DNA of 57,201 bases from Cerioporus squamosus (taxonomy: Eukaryota; Basidiomycota; Agaricomycetes; Polyporales; Polyporaceae): contig JABYQS010000207.1 in NCBI GenBank assembly GCA_022592435.1, forward strand, positions 1-57,201, given 5' to 3'. The first letter of the stretch is position 1. Every line of letters starts with the position of its first letter. Of the stretch, positions 22,988-34,490 are shown piece after piece. Position numbers and translations under genes: made by a program. The notes beneath the pieces were generated by a model. It was given only the letters and a program-made list of their open reading frames with translations, made no database searches and was not told where the DNA came from.

Positions 22988-25900
22988 ATGCGCGGCTTGC
23001 GTGTTCAGGAATACTGCTCAATATCGCGGGTCGAGATTGTCCACAAGCGCACCAAGCGTGGTCCCCGTTCTGTGCTTTGCGAAGCCAAAGCCCCGCACAC
23101 CCACAATCCTGTAGCACGGCCGTCACCACGCCCACCCCAGCATGCGCCAACGATCGCCGCGTCGTCCCGAAGCACGTCCACTGCCCCCGATTTTCTGATG
23201 AACGCAGAAGAGTTTCAATTCACTGCTGAGTATCGGACCAGATCGCGCATGGTCAGTGCCCGGACATAATCCTGCCGTTGGTTCCACTGACCCATTGGTG
23301 CAAGAAACCTCACGACTATCTGGCAATGTGGATGGAGGAGCTGCGAGACCGCTACCTTGCTGTGCTATACGACGCAGAAGCTGGGGATGATTCAGCAATG
23401 TGTGGAGCCTGCGGAGTTCCAGCGCTGTGGAGATGTCTGGACTGTGTCGGTGTCCCGAAGTTGTGTGCGCGGTGCATGCGCACTGCACATGCCCGTCTAC
23501 CATTCCACCGTATCGAGTTCTGGGCAGAGGATCACTACACTTCTGCCTGGCTACGGATGGTTGGTCTTCAGATATTCCTTGGACATGGAGGAGATGCATG
23601 CCCTACTTCGGCCGCCCTGTCCTTCTCTACCTGCCAGACTCCCCCCACCCGTGCCACCCCGTCCGCCCCAAGGGCCGATGTGGACAATTCGCCTTTTTCC
23701 TTCAGAGGGCTATCCGAAATGCCGTTTGTAAATCCATTTGCAACTCCTCCTCCATCATCGCCCCCTGCGCACGCCCCTCTAGATGATTCCCTTAGCACTC
23801 CTGATGACCCGGGCAGCCATGACCGCGCGGGCAGCGCCATCCCGGACACAGCCATCAATCTGGGCCCGGCCGTTGTGGACCTCGCGAGCAGTGGCAGCGT
23901 CCCGGGCACCCCCACTTCTCTGGGGACAGGCGCCCGGAAAACACCTGTCGACCTGGGCACGGCTGTGGCGGACTCCGCGAGGAGGGTCCCAGGCATTCAG
24001 ACCAACCCGGGCACTCCCACCAACCCGGGCACTCCAACCAACCCGGGCACTCACCACTATGCCTGCCGACCTCCTCACAAGCGTACATCCGATGAAGCCG
24101 AGCTGGACGACCATGTGCTGGGCTACGACGACTTCAGTGCGGATGTTACCCGAACAGCCAACAATGAGGGTCTGGCCGAGGAGTTATTGGACGAGGATGA
24201 GTTTGACGAAGACAACCCAGCAGAAGATCCCACTCTCGGGCAGGAAGATCCTGCGGACATGCCGCACGTTCAGGAGGAACTACCGCGCAATGTCGATAGT
24301 GCTCATCCTACATACCATCGTCGGGCACGGCGTTTGGGGGCAGCTCGCACCATGGTCATCGTAGACACGTCCGGTGTTCACGAGATTCCTGTCTCGTTTT
24401 GCACCTGCTCCAATGCCCCGTCGCCTGATTTGCAGCTGCTGCGGATGGGGCTATATCCGGCCACATCTCGTCGACCCGAGACGGCGTTCACATTCCGGGT
24501 GCTCGACCACTTCCTCTTAACCAATAAGGTGTGTAAAACCCCAGCCATGTCATACTACATGCAGCTTCGACGCACCACAAATCCATTGTTTCCGCACATG
24601 GTTCCGGTAGGTGCCCATTGTGACCAGTGCCCGTATATTGGATTGTTGGTTGACCTGGTCTATTTCAGGATCGCTACCGTGATCTGCTCCACGTATCTCG
24701 TCAATGGCGCAACTTGAAAGCTAGGAAGGCCATTGGTGTTGGCTATGAAGACACACCACAGCCGACTCACGGAAGTTTCGTGGTTAGATGCCCGGCCTGC
24801 CCGTGGATCGGCGTCAACATGCCGGAAGACTGGCAGAATGATCCTAACCCGTAGGTGCCGCCCCCCATTCACCAAATGTCCCACTTACAGCAGCACAGAT
24901 GGAAGCATGGTGCTTCTGCAATAATGGACGGCAACTTCGGTGCTCAACATCAAGCTATGAAGCATCCCGAGCACGATGTCCGCCTGGCCGACGGGCACGG
25001 GTTCATGGTTACCTCAGGACCTTACAAAGACCACCTGAAGACTGCAAAACAATTTCGCCAGGTCAGATAAACATTGAACGGGTTCTGCGTGAAAGCTAAT
25101 ATGACTTCCAGACTCTAGAATGTAACAAACACCGCGCAGTGATTGCCGCTGCACAAGAGCGGGCACCCCTGGAGAGTACGGGAATCGGGGCGGCGGCCTG
25201 TAGCCGACACGGTTTTTTCTTCCCGCATTGTGTCGTTGATTTTCAGAAGGGGGAGCAGTACGTATGCAGGTCCTGCGATATGCGTCTCTCACCTAATGCT
25301 GCTTGCAGGCAAAAGAACATGGACTACTGTCTATATTGGGTCACCCAGAACCTGGCGGGAGTAGTGCTGCTTACTGTCCTCTATGACATTTGGTGCCACT
25401 ACTGGATTCACCTACTGCGACGCTTCAGTAACAGTCCGGCGCTGTCCTTCCCTCCGGGAATGGTCATCAGCGGCGGCATCGGGCAGTTCCATGTCCACGC
25501 CCACCGCCGCGAATGCTATCCCCGTTTTTCCCCTAACTTCATTCCAGGCATGGGTGTTGTTAAGAATGAGATTATCGAATCTCTCTGGCCGGACACCAAC
25601 GATATTGCCAACAGTACTCGGGGGATGGCCACCGGGCACTGCCAGGAGTCCATTGACGACCATATGAATGACTCCAACTGGATGAAGCTTACCCGTCTGC
25701 GTAGGTGTGCTACTCCCATACATTCGGAGAAACCACTGACCGTGGAATCTGTATAGCTGCCGCGCTTGCTCGGAAGTTGAGAACGGCCTCGGAGGAGATC
25801 GGCCCTGCCCGGGAGGCGCTTCAAGCCATGATTCAGCGGCATCCGGCGAACAAGATCGCACGGTGGACGAAAGCGGCGCAAGAGGCTGCGAAAAAACGTC

Positions 25901-27284
25901 ATAACAATTACGAGGTTATGGATATATATGAGGTAGAGGATAAGAAATGTGCGTATACATAAAACCATGCGCCCAGAATATGCTGATTAACTACTTTTTC
26001 AGTGCCAACACGTGCACAGATCCAGCTCGAGCTGGCCAAGCAGGAGAATACCAGAAAAGGCTCTGCTCCCAAGGGCGCCGCTGCCTGGATTGTCGCGGGC
26101 CTCAAGATCGAGGAGTCACGGTGTGTAGTACGCAGCTCCTTCCGTAATATCAACCTCATACTGTTTGCACAAGCCTGGCAGTGGCCGCTAAGGCTCGTCA
26201 CATGCGCCCGGGGAGCTCTACCGAAGAGAAGATAGCGCTTGAGCAGATGCGTGCCAAACTGCTACGTGACATCGAGAAGTTCAACAAGGATGCACGGACG
26301 TTCCTGTCTCAAGCAGCATTACGTGACTTCCTCTCGGTGCCCGCCAACCGAGAGTCGCTTGGAGCCGAATGGGACACCATCAAAGAATCAGCGCCCCGAA
26401 ACGACGCAGGGGGGAGCGACGATGAAGATGAAGCCCCTGTACTGGCCCCTGAGCGCCTCAGCATCCCACTCCCATCAACCCTCGGAGCGGCCCTCTGCTC
26501 GAAGCATGGTTTGTCACAGCTGGTCAAGCAGGAGCGCCGCCTACGGATTGGCCAAATGAATGACGCTCTTCACAATGTTAGGGTTGGCGTTGGATACAAG
26601 TCGCTCCTGTATCGGACTGAGGTTCGACAAGCCGGCTCCCAGCGCCAGAAGCTTCGGAGCTACGATGACGTACATCTTGCGGATGCAGGCATCTTGGCTG
26701 GAGCGCGTTTGTATGATACGGCGCGCACAGCAATGACTCGACTGTACGACCAAGCAATCGAGGCCGACAAAGCAGAGCTGGACGCGGAATTACGCCGATA
26801 CCAGGTCTTGCAGAAACAAGATCTCAAAGCCAACACAGCTTTAATCGAACAGAGCGTCCGCGGAGTATCACACCTGCATCTTCCCTGGTTCTGGACACTG
26901 TCAACGCCTGGAGAGGGAGCATCAGGCTCCTGGGACGAAGAAAGTGCGTTTGGTTATGAACTGATGCTCCATGTGTATCGCGTCGAGCTCTGAGCTAACA
27001 TGCCGTTAGTGTACCGCGTGGTCTACCTGCGGGCATATGCCCGAGTTCAGCGCCTGGAGGAAGAGCTTGCACTCGTGCCGGCCGAGATGCTGCGGACGCT
27101 AGCAAGCTATGAGACGCATCGCGATTGCTGGAAGACACGAGCACGAGATACGTGCCGCGGTGACGGGTATATAGCTTGGGGTACCCGACAGGCTGCCCTG
27201 TGGCAAGCCTTGCACGGTCATGCCGAGGGTATATTTTCTGCTGCCAGAATGGAGGCCAGCCGTAGACTACTCTCGGACGATTGA
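22988..27284 (+). CDS. KDZ-family transposase with CxC2-like cysteine cluster (1267 aa)
   Basis: Ten exons: 22988-23251, 23305-24606, 24669-24850, 24899-25061, 25112-25257, 25309-25700, 25757-25948, 26003-26120, 26174-26943 and 27010-27284. All joins keep one open frame. The CxC2-type cluster spans about residues 121-187 (CGAC, CLDC, CARC, LPFHRIEFW, GHGGDACP). A Pro/Gly-rich acidic linker with three NPGT repeats follows. The KDZ catalytic core has Asp in MDGNF (about 593), Asp in YDIWCHYW (about 712) and Glu in EIIESLW (about 776), then the NDSNWMKL motif and the helical tail that ends KDZ proteins. It should cut and paste the surrounding element. It appears intact, unlike several neighbours. 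Confidence 0.92.
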
Positions 27285-27879
27285 CGATAGTATTCCTGTC
27301 ACAAGACCCACCAAGTCGTGAGGAGGTGCATGAAAACGACGTACCAGAACGAGTCCCCTAAGAATGATTGGACGAGAACGTGGTGGCTGGCCAAGACTTG
27401 CAGGTGTCGCAGTGGTATGTATAGGATAGCCAACAGGCCAAAGAGCGAGGACTGACAGCATTGTCAGCGCGGGGGAGCTCACATTATCAGCACGGCCGGC
27501 TCATTTTGATCAAGGCAGGCGTTCAAAACATATCTGCACTCAATCGCAAGTGATGTACCTACCGCCTCATGTAGCATTTGCGTGTGTGCGTAGTCGGGCA
27601 GAATGAATATCTCAGGTCCGCTCAGTAGTGGAAGAGGGCTGCCCCACAATGAGGGACATCACTGAGGGGAAGATGGTCCTGGTTCTCCAGCGCTGTGGGT
27701 GGCATTCTGAAATGGGCCGTCACTCTGTGGCTCGTTTGCCCGAGAGCATGTGTGCCCGAGAGCGCAGTAACGACGGCCCGATTCACCGATCTGTCGCCTG
27801 ATCACGTGCAGTTCGGTTAATAGTGGCTTGCCCTACGCTCTGCTGTTCGGATGATTCGTTTATCTGCTTGACTGCCGCC
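27285..27879. other. Intergenic spacer
   Basis: It lies between the transposase stop and gene H. No gene or repeat was recognised; it must contain the KDZ terminator and the H promoter. Confidence 0.5.
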
Positions 27880-28679
27880 ATGAAAGCTGCATATGTCGAG
27901 TTACATCTCATCGCCTGGCGCATCGTATCGGCCCTCCGTGCGTATCCGCCCGACGCCGGGCACAGCACTCAACGGTGGCAGATGGGGATCACCAGAGAAC
28001 TGGTGCGGCTCTCTCCTGACTGGTGGTTGCGTACTTACACATTGTTGCAGTGGCGGGCCGTCTATGCTATCGGCATGGTGGCGACAGGCTCAGTGATGGA
28101 CGGGAAACCGGCGTCCTGCAACGACATTCCCGCTGTCGTTCGGCTAGTTTTGGCATGCGCGCAATTCAACGGCACGGCAATGGCACTGGACTTCAAAGCT
28201 TTGGACCGGGAAGGCATCATTGAGGCTTTCGGTGACGGACCCGATTTCAGCGACACGCCGCTGACAGGGGAGCAATGGTGGGATATGCCGGAACCAGGTT
28301 CAGCCGAAGAGCTCGCTCGGCCGACCTGGTGGGAGAGCCCGAGTTCGGCGATGGTGAGTCATATCGGTGATACACTATGTCATGGGGTTTGTGCTAACCA
28401 TGCCAACAGGCCCGACCTGCCCTTGCGATGCTGGAGGACTTCATTAATGTCTGTGCTGCGGGTGCGGAGATATCGACCACTGCGGAAATGAGGGCTGCGG
28501 ACACGATCAGGGAAGTCCGTGAGGAGAAGAAACGGCTACATGCGGCGAAGTCTACCCTGGCCCGCACAAAGCAGTGGCCAGTCGAAGGACTGGGTCGCAA
28601 GTGGCCTTCTGCACCTCCGCCGGTACCCACTGCAACAACGTCGGCAGACACGGCCCAAATGGAGGGTGTCGAGGAGTAG
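27880..28679 (+). CDS. Unknown protein H (about 247 aa)
   Basis: Exon 1 is 27880-28353 and exon 2 is 28410-28679, with a GTGAGT donor. The start ATG has a strong context (GCCGCC before it). A further 48-bp in-frame intron ending at TTGTTGCAG (before 28051) is possible and would remove 16 residues. The N-terminal half is helical and hydrophobic without a clear membrane segment; the middle is Trp/acid-rich (GEQWWDMPEP) and the C-terminus is a charged helix. No domain was recognised. It sits directly downstream of the transposase on the same strand. Confidence 0.68.
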
Positions 28680-29380
28680 AGATACCATTCCGATGTGTTA
28701 TGTATCTCACGTGCAAGATAAGCCTACTGTCAGGAGGTATGGCCCGTCAGAGACCCGGCGGGCAATCGGTGCCCGCTCCCAGATACCCGGTGCGATCTGC
28801 CCGGTGCCGGGAAGCATCCTCGTCGCGTTGTTGTGAGGTAGGCCTGAATGAGCAATGTGCTACTCATAGCAAGTCATTGTATTGAGAATTCTATGTACTC
28901 CAAGAGTTCCAAGTGAGAGAACCGTAGAAACCCTCACAGTGTCCGACAGCGGGTGCCATCTGCCCGGTGCCCGGCGAGTGCTAGGCGGCGACCCGTCCTT
29001 ACTATGGAGACTTATAAGCTGCATTTCTGCCACGCATGTCGCCTTATTGTGTCTCTGACATCTGTCGTCATTCCAGCTATCACTCGTCTGCCGTCAAGAA
29101 GGCTTTCGATATACAATAACTATGGAAGGTATGGATAGGGCTGGAATGTACAGCCTACACGGTGTTACGCGAAGTGATGAAGTCTCCAATGTCGGAGTGG
29201 CGGAACGCATATTGCAAATCGTGAACCTCCTGTGCAAAGACTATGTCTGTCACGAATGGGCCGAAGGGCCGGCACCTCAACTCGACCACGTCCCTCGGAG
29301 AATTTACATTACTGGCATAGCAGCGTTGTGCACCAGATGACCGATTGTGTGGCGCACGACTAGAGTGCCGGTCATGTCAA
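28680..29380. other. Intergenic region between H and the end of G
   Basis: No supported gene was found. A few CGGGCA/TGCCCGG words occur (for example near 28798 and 28962). Short open frames here have no coding character. Confidence 0.5.
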
Positions 29381-31984
29381 TCACGGTGTGCTGGACGAGT
29401 GCCGCTCGCCCGGCGCAGTGCGACCGCCACGAAGGCCGTCAAGCTGAGGAGACCGGGGCGGACTGGAACCGGCACTACGAGGGGGCGAAGAGCGTGCTGG
29501 GATTGCTGGCGGTTGATCCGGTTGATCCACAAGATATAGCTCAACATCGCTGGAGGTAGCGAGTGATGAGACGTGTAACCCGGGCAGATTGTGCACCCGC
29601 ATTTCTGAGCCACTTCCCAGGACATCGTCGGCATGGTACACTGGGGAAGAGGGCATTCCGTCTATCCCACGCGTAGCCTCTGCACCTGATTGCATCGACG
29701 TCAGGTCCAAGTAACCCAAGATCGGAGTGAGGGGGGCAATGTAAGCCAATGGCGGGCGCACCTCCAACATCGTTGTGCTGCCCTTCTCGAGTAAGATCGT
29801 ATTGATGACGTGCTGGAGGCGCGTAACTTCTGCCTTCTGCGTGTGGAGCTCTTGCATCGCGTCGTTCAGGCGCAACGATATGAAAGACTGGTCCTCGATG
29901 GTTTTACTTGCGGCTGTCCAGAGATTTGACAGCTGTTGCTGGACGTCCTGCCGCCCCAACGCAATAGACTCCTGGAGGCTCGTGATAGAGATCGATAGTG
30001 AGTGTTGGTGCGTGGAGAGGTTCATGAAGTTTGAGTTGAGCCGCCGGTGATTCTCCACCGCCCCTAGGTCATCCTTGACAACGTGGACGTGCAACATGTC
30101 GGTGACTGTGAGGTCCATCTGCTGGTCAGGAGAAACGCTCTGGTACGACGTAGAACCTGAAGCCTCGCTTGTTACTTGCGCGCTTGCAAGGCGTTCCTGA
30201 ATGCCCGGTGGCGTCGCTACTAACGGCATGTCACATTCAATGAGCGTTCTAAGCCGTTGAATGAGCCGTTGAATGAGCAATGAAAGACTTACGCATGGGA
30301 GTGTGAATGCTTGCGCGACCCCCATACTGCACGCGAGCTCGCTTGCCAGGCCGTTTGCTTGGCTGAACACCCATGCCCGAACTGCCCGAAACGTGCTCCG
30401 CGTTGCTCTCACATGCAGGCCCGCCATCGCTGTTGACTTCGTCGTGGGCCCGCCGCTTCAACGATGCTGAGGATATGGTCCGCTGCTGCAGAGAGTTGGG
30501 ATCGTCTTCAGCGCCGGAAAGGTGCCCACCCTCGGAGTCTGAGGTATCCTCGAAATCAGAGGTGGGAGCCAGGAATCTGGCACATTTTGATGCAGCGGAC
30601 CGGGGCTTCTCCATACGCCATACCGACCCCTTTTCCCAGAGGGACGGCCTCAAGTTGCCAAGCGTTTTGACGAACCAAGATGGTGGTACGAAGTCGGGAC
30701 GGTCAGCAAATGATGGATGTATCGACCTGGCGGGGTGGTCAGCAGTGGGATCGGATCGGCGCTGGAAGTCGTAGAGGATGTATAGCCGCTGTTCCTTGGC
30801 CCATGAGTGCCCGAGCAGCTCCTGGGGGACCAGGGAGCACGCGGCCTGTGCGTTGGTGCAATGGTTGCACATGGCGCCGTGCAGGAAGTTGACGCGACAT
30901 GTCGACCCCAGTCTGGCACACATTGTGCAGACGATGACCTTAGGATGCGGTTATCAGCAAGCGGACGTAGCGAGAAACATAACAGCGCACCATTTTCACC
31001 CAGTGGTCCACAAGGTGCGTGTCGTTGAAATCGAACGTGAAGGGGAAAGGCGAGGGGAGTTTGAGGCGCGGATACCCTGCCTTGCCCGATCTGCTGTCCT
31101 TGACCGTCCGAAGCGACTTGCCTCCATCTCCGCCCCCAAAAACTGGACTCGCGCCTGCCCTAGAAACGATTGCCGAGGAAGAGGAGGTGGGAATCGTGGG
31201 ACTAGTCCCTGTGGCTGTCCACTGGCCACGTTTGCGATTCCGAGTGAGCATGTTGGTAGACGGATGGGGTGCGGATGCGGGTGTACTGGGCGCAGTGGTG
31301 GGCGGGTTTGGGGTGTCCGACGTACTACCGGCAGTGCCCTGCAAAACCGTCCCAGCAGCCCGAGACGCTGCCCGCGTGACGATGCCAGATGGTGCTATTG
31401 ACATGCTCATCGACTGAGAGCTGCCGGCAGGCGCCGCAGGGACAGCATCAGGAGCTGAGTACAGATTCCCGAGTGCAGATGACGCCTTGACAGTTTGGGA
31501 GGCCCTGCCGAGGGAACGCTCCAGTTGGGCAGCAGGTGCAGGAGCGCCCGGGGCAAAATCTGAAAGGGGCCGAGGTGGTGAGCACGACGAACACTACAAG
31601 AAAGGCCTGCCACGCACCTGAATGGGCCCACCAGCCGCCATCCACTGGCCTAAACTTGTAGGCTCTGTCTGCTCTGAAGTTGCAAACCTGATCGGGAGTA
31701 TGGGCAGGATCCAATGCCTCAACGTCGTACGGCCTCTTGGCGTGGAATGCGGCATTGTATTCGACCAGGAACGTGAGGAGAAATGGAGGGATAGACACGT
31801 CGTCAGAAGGCAGCTGCTTCAAAAGTCTAGCGAGGGAGGCGAGGTCAGAACGGAGCATACGCTCCCAGCCTGCGCGGGCAGGGTGATCTTTCGCAGGCCG
31901 GGCAGTCCAGGCAGTCTGCACCCGGGCAGAGCCATCGTACAATTGGGTCAAGATCGTAGAGGCCTGTATGTGAGGGTCACTCAT
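29381..31984 (-). CDS. Zn2Cys6-cluster plus coiled-coil protein G (806 aa)
   Basis: Minus-strand exons are 31984-31618, 31559-30991, 30938-30293 and 30219-29381, giving one open frame. Residues 1-122 form the N-terminal domain shared with E (SARVQTAW, DDVSIPPF, GGWW). A Ser/Pro/Ala linker leads to LVDHWVKM, then six cysteines spaced CX2CX6CX9CX2CX6C (about residues 316-346), the YILYDFQR block, an acidic segment and a coiled coil with RLNSNF at its start. It is the intact counterpart of broken E and is divergent from SPIG gene D, just as E is divergent from C. Nuclear DNA binding is a reasonable guess from the zinc cluster but is not shown. Confidence 0.85.
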
Positions 31985-32237
31985 GCTGAAGTCGTCCTAC
32001 ACCGTGTTTCAAGGAGACCTGAATGGACCAGTATAGCAGATGAACAGGGCAGTGGCCGGGCACCACGGGCAGGACGCGCGTCGAGGGAGAAGTCCGCTAT
32101 GTGACAGATGACGCCGTATCACGTGATCGCCAACGCAGCAATGACTAGCCGAACCGAATTGACCTGGTGTCCGGAACCCTCGCGCAGCCTGCAGCCCATT
32201 GCGTCTCCTGTAGGTCGCAATGCTATATTGTTTCACT
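31985..32237. promoter_or_regulatory. Divergent promoter region between G and D
   Basis: A 253-bp space lies between the start codons of G (minus) and D (plus). It is the counterpart of 14182-14288. No specific element was identified. Confidence 0.5.
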
Positions 32238-33740
32238 ATGGCATCTGACTCTTCAGTTCTGCAGGTCAGTGTATCGATACTGCCCGGATTTGCCCACTTC
32301 CCAAGACTACACAAAATGCCGGTAGGTGCCACTTCCACTGGCACCTATATGCATGCTCATCAGACTCACCTAGAAACATGCCAAATCCAGAAGGTCTACA
32401 ACGGTTGCTGCTGCGACTGAGCGAGAAGATGAGACGCCCCAGCGCCTCGTCCCGCCGAGGCGCAACACCCGAGTGTCCCGGAAGCATCGTGAGTGAGGCC
32501 TCATGCATCTGATCTCACCGCTGACGGTCGTTCCTGTTGGCATGTGTTCCATTTAACAGCAAGGCGCTCTGCTTCCGGCTCGTCAGTAGGGCCAGATGCA
32601 GCTGCCTCCGTGGTCGCCAGTCTGCCAGAGCTCGAAAGTGTCCGGGCGTTGCCAATACCTACCAGCCCCATCGGGAGGGCACTAGACGAGGCCGGATCGA
32701 TTGTCTGTGATGTAGCTGCTCCACCGACCAGCCCGATTGGTCTCCTAGATAGGGCTTCGGGATCTTTCATCGGCGCCCCTACCAGCCCCATAGGCCTGTC
32801 GCCCCCCGCGCTGGAGTCGACTGGTTCCATTCATGCAACACCAAGCAGCCCAATGGGAGCCAACATATTACCATCGCGCAGCATACCAACCACAAGGTCT
32901 GCAACGCCGATCAACTCGGGCGATCATGGTGGTCGCCCAGTCAGCCCGCCGGGCAGGGCAGACGATCCGGGCAGGGCACACTCAGAACCTGCAGACCCTT
33001 CCATAATCCAGCTTGGGCCTACTGTTGGCTGGTTCATCAAGGGAAGGACAGAACTGGGCTCAAAATTCGCTCTGGTTCCAGTGGATTGGCCGGACATTGA
33101 TCGCTCGTCAGAGTCGCCTACCCCGGCAACAGGATCCGGTATCCAGACCCCTGACCGGCCTACATCTGCAGAGGGTTTCTCGCAATCGACCAGCGTGGGT
33201 TCCGAAGCCTGGGGGATGGATCCCGCCGGTCCTTCCAACCTCCGCTCTGCCGTCTCGCCGATGACCGCTTCGGAGACGGCTTGGACAACTGAAGCCGGTC
33301 CTTCGCACCACCACCCTCTTCTCCAGCCGATGACCGCTCCGGAGCAGTTCTGCAGCACTGAAGGCAGCCCTTTCGCTGCCCAACCGGTGTCCACCCGGCA
33401 GCAGCTCTGCCCCGTGAACGCGGTATCTTCCCCGTCACAACCCCTCGTGATCAGGGGTGTGAGTGGTGGCGCACGACTGCCCTCTCGAACGCGCAATGAC
33501 GCAGGCCCTGCCCATACTGTGTATGATGACTCTCTGGCACGCATGGTGCAGGATGCCGTCTATTTCAGTGGTGAACGCCTGGCGTACCTGCGCCATGAAC
33601 GTCGCGCTTGGAAGGACGTGACTGAGGCTGCGTACAGGGCGCAGCTGAACAACCTGTTGGTGGGGATCGGCGATTGGAGCATATATAACGATGTTCTATG
33701 TCAAATGGGGGACCAGTGGTATCCAAACCCGATAGATTAG
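32238..33740 (+). CDS. SPIG-repeat protein D (459 aa)
   Basis: Exons are 32238-32321, 32374-32488 and 32560-33740; an in-frame ATG at 32220 is an alternative start. Exon 3 contains three PTSPIG repeats and a related SSPMG, each encoded by different synonymous codons. The C-terminal block of about 70 residues (SGERLAYLRHERRAW, QMGDQWYP) matches protein C. Intron positions and lengths (52 and 71 bp, against 52 and 62 bp in C) support common descent. The middle is Ser/Pro-rich and probably disordered. Ser-Pro sites could be kinase targets; function unknown. Confidence 0.78.
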
Positions 33741-33751
33741 TATGTATTGAA

Positions 33752-34070
33752 GAGTCTGCCCGCGGCAAGGGCGAGAAACGGGCCTACCAGCATACGCGAC
33801 CTTGCGCACGGTGGCGAGCCAGCCGGCGTCCGGAAGCTGTCAACGACGTGAGCCAGCCGGAGTCTGCCCGCGGCAAGGGCGAGAAACGGGCTGACCTCTG
33901 TACGGGACTCTGTGGACGATGCTGGGCGAACCGGAGTGTGGAAGCCGTCAGTGACGCGAGGGAGTCAGACTGTGCCCAGGGCAAGGGCGAGAGACGGGCC
34001 TACCTGCGCCCGCCGGCCTGCGATCCACAGGCTGACCCGCGGGCAGTACACTGCGCACGAGCGCGACCAT
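33752..34070. repeat. Tandem repeat of about 102-108 bp, three diverged copies
   Basis: Copies begin at about 33752, 33860 and 33962 with GAGTC(T/A)G(C/A)C(C/T)G, each containing GGCAAGGGCGAGA(A/G)ACGGGC. The array lies inside the right end of the 27.5-kb element, opposite the 98-bp array at the left end; the two arrays are not similar in sequence. Confidence 0.85.
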
Positions 34071-34442
34071 GACTCTGTCTGGAGCACAACTTGAGCTAAC
34101 ATGTCAGTTGGCTGCTGCCTAACCTGCTGATGCCTGATATGCATGGTAAATGAAGCTACAGTAAGATACTGGATGTTGAAGCTGAGTCTATTAGACCATC
34201 AGTGCCTGCCTTTGAATCATGGCTGCTCTCAGCCTTGAGTCAGTGTGACTAATACCAATAATGTTGAATTGTTGTGGAGTAGAATCTGTGTACCATATAT
34301 TGAGGATGCGTGCTCAGAATCTGGTGGGACGCCAGCCGGGTCATTGCCCTGGACAGTGTCACTTCCCAGCCGGAACACACACATGAACCGCTGCAGCAGG
34401 CCAGCCGGACCGTGGCCATGCACAGTTACCGCCGTCCAGCCA
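34071..34442. other. Non-coding right arm of the 27.5-kb element
   Basis: It is AT-richer than the gene-bearing part and contains CCAGCCGG words near 34333, 34369 and 34401, echoing the CCAGCTGG words of the left arm. No gene was seen. Confidence 0.5.
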
Positions 34443-34490
34443 GGTCCTGCTGGCCCATTATTGTGGGGTTTTGTAAATCCTTTTGGGCCA
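34443..34490 (-). repeat. Right terminal inverted repeat of the 27.5-kb element
   Basis: Its reverse complement matches 7046-7093 at 39 of 48 positions. Outside it, the reverse complement reads CAGTAGAC (ending at 34511), matching CAGTAAAC at 7024. Confidence 0.82.
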
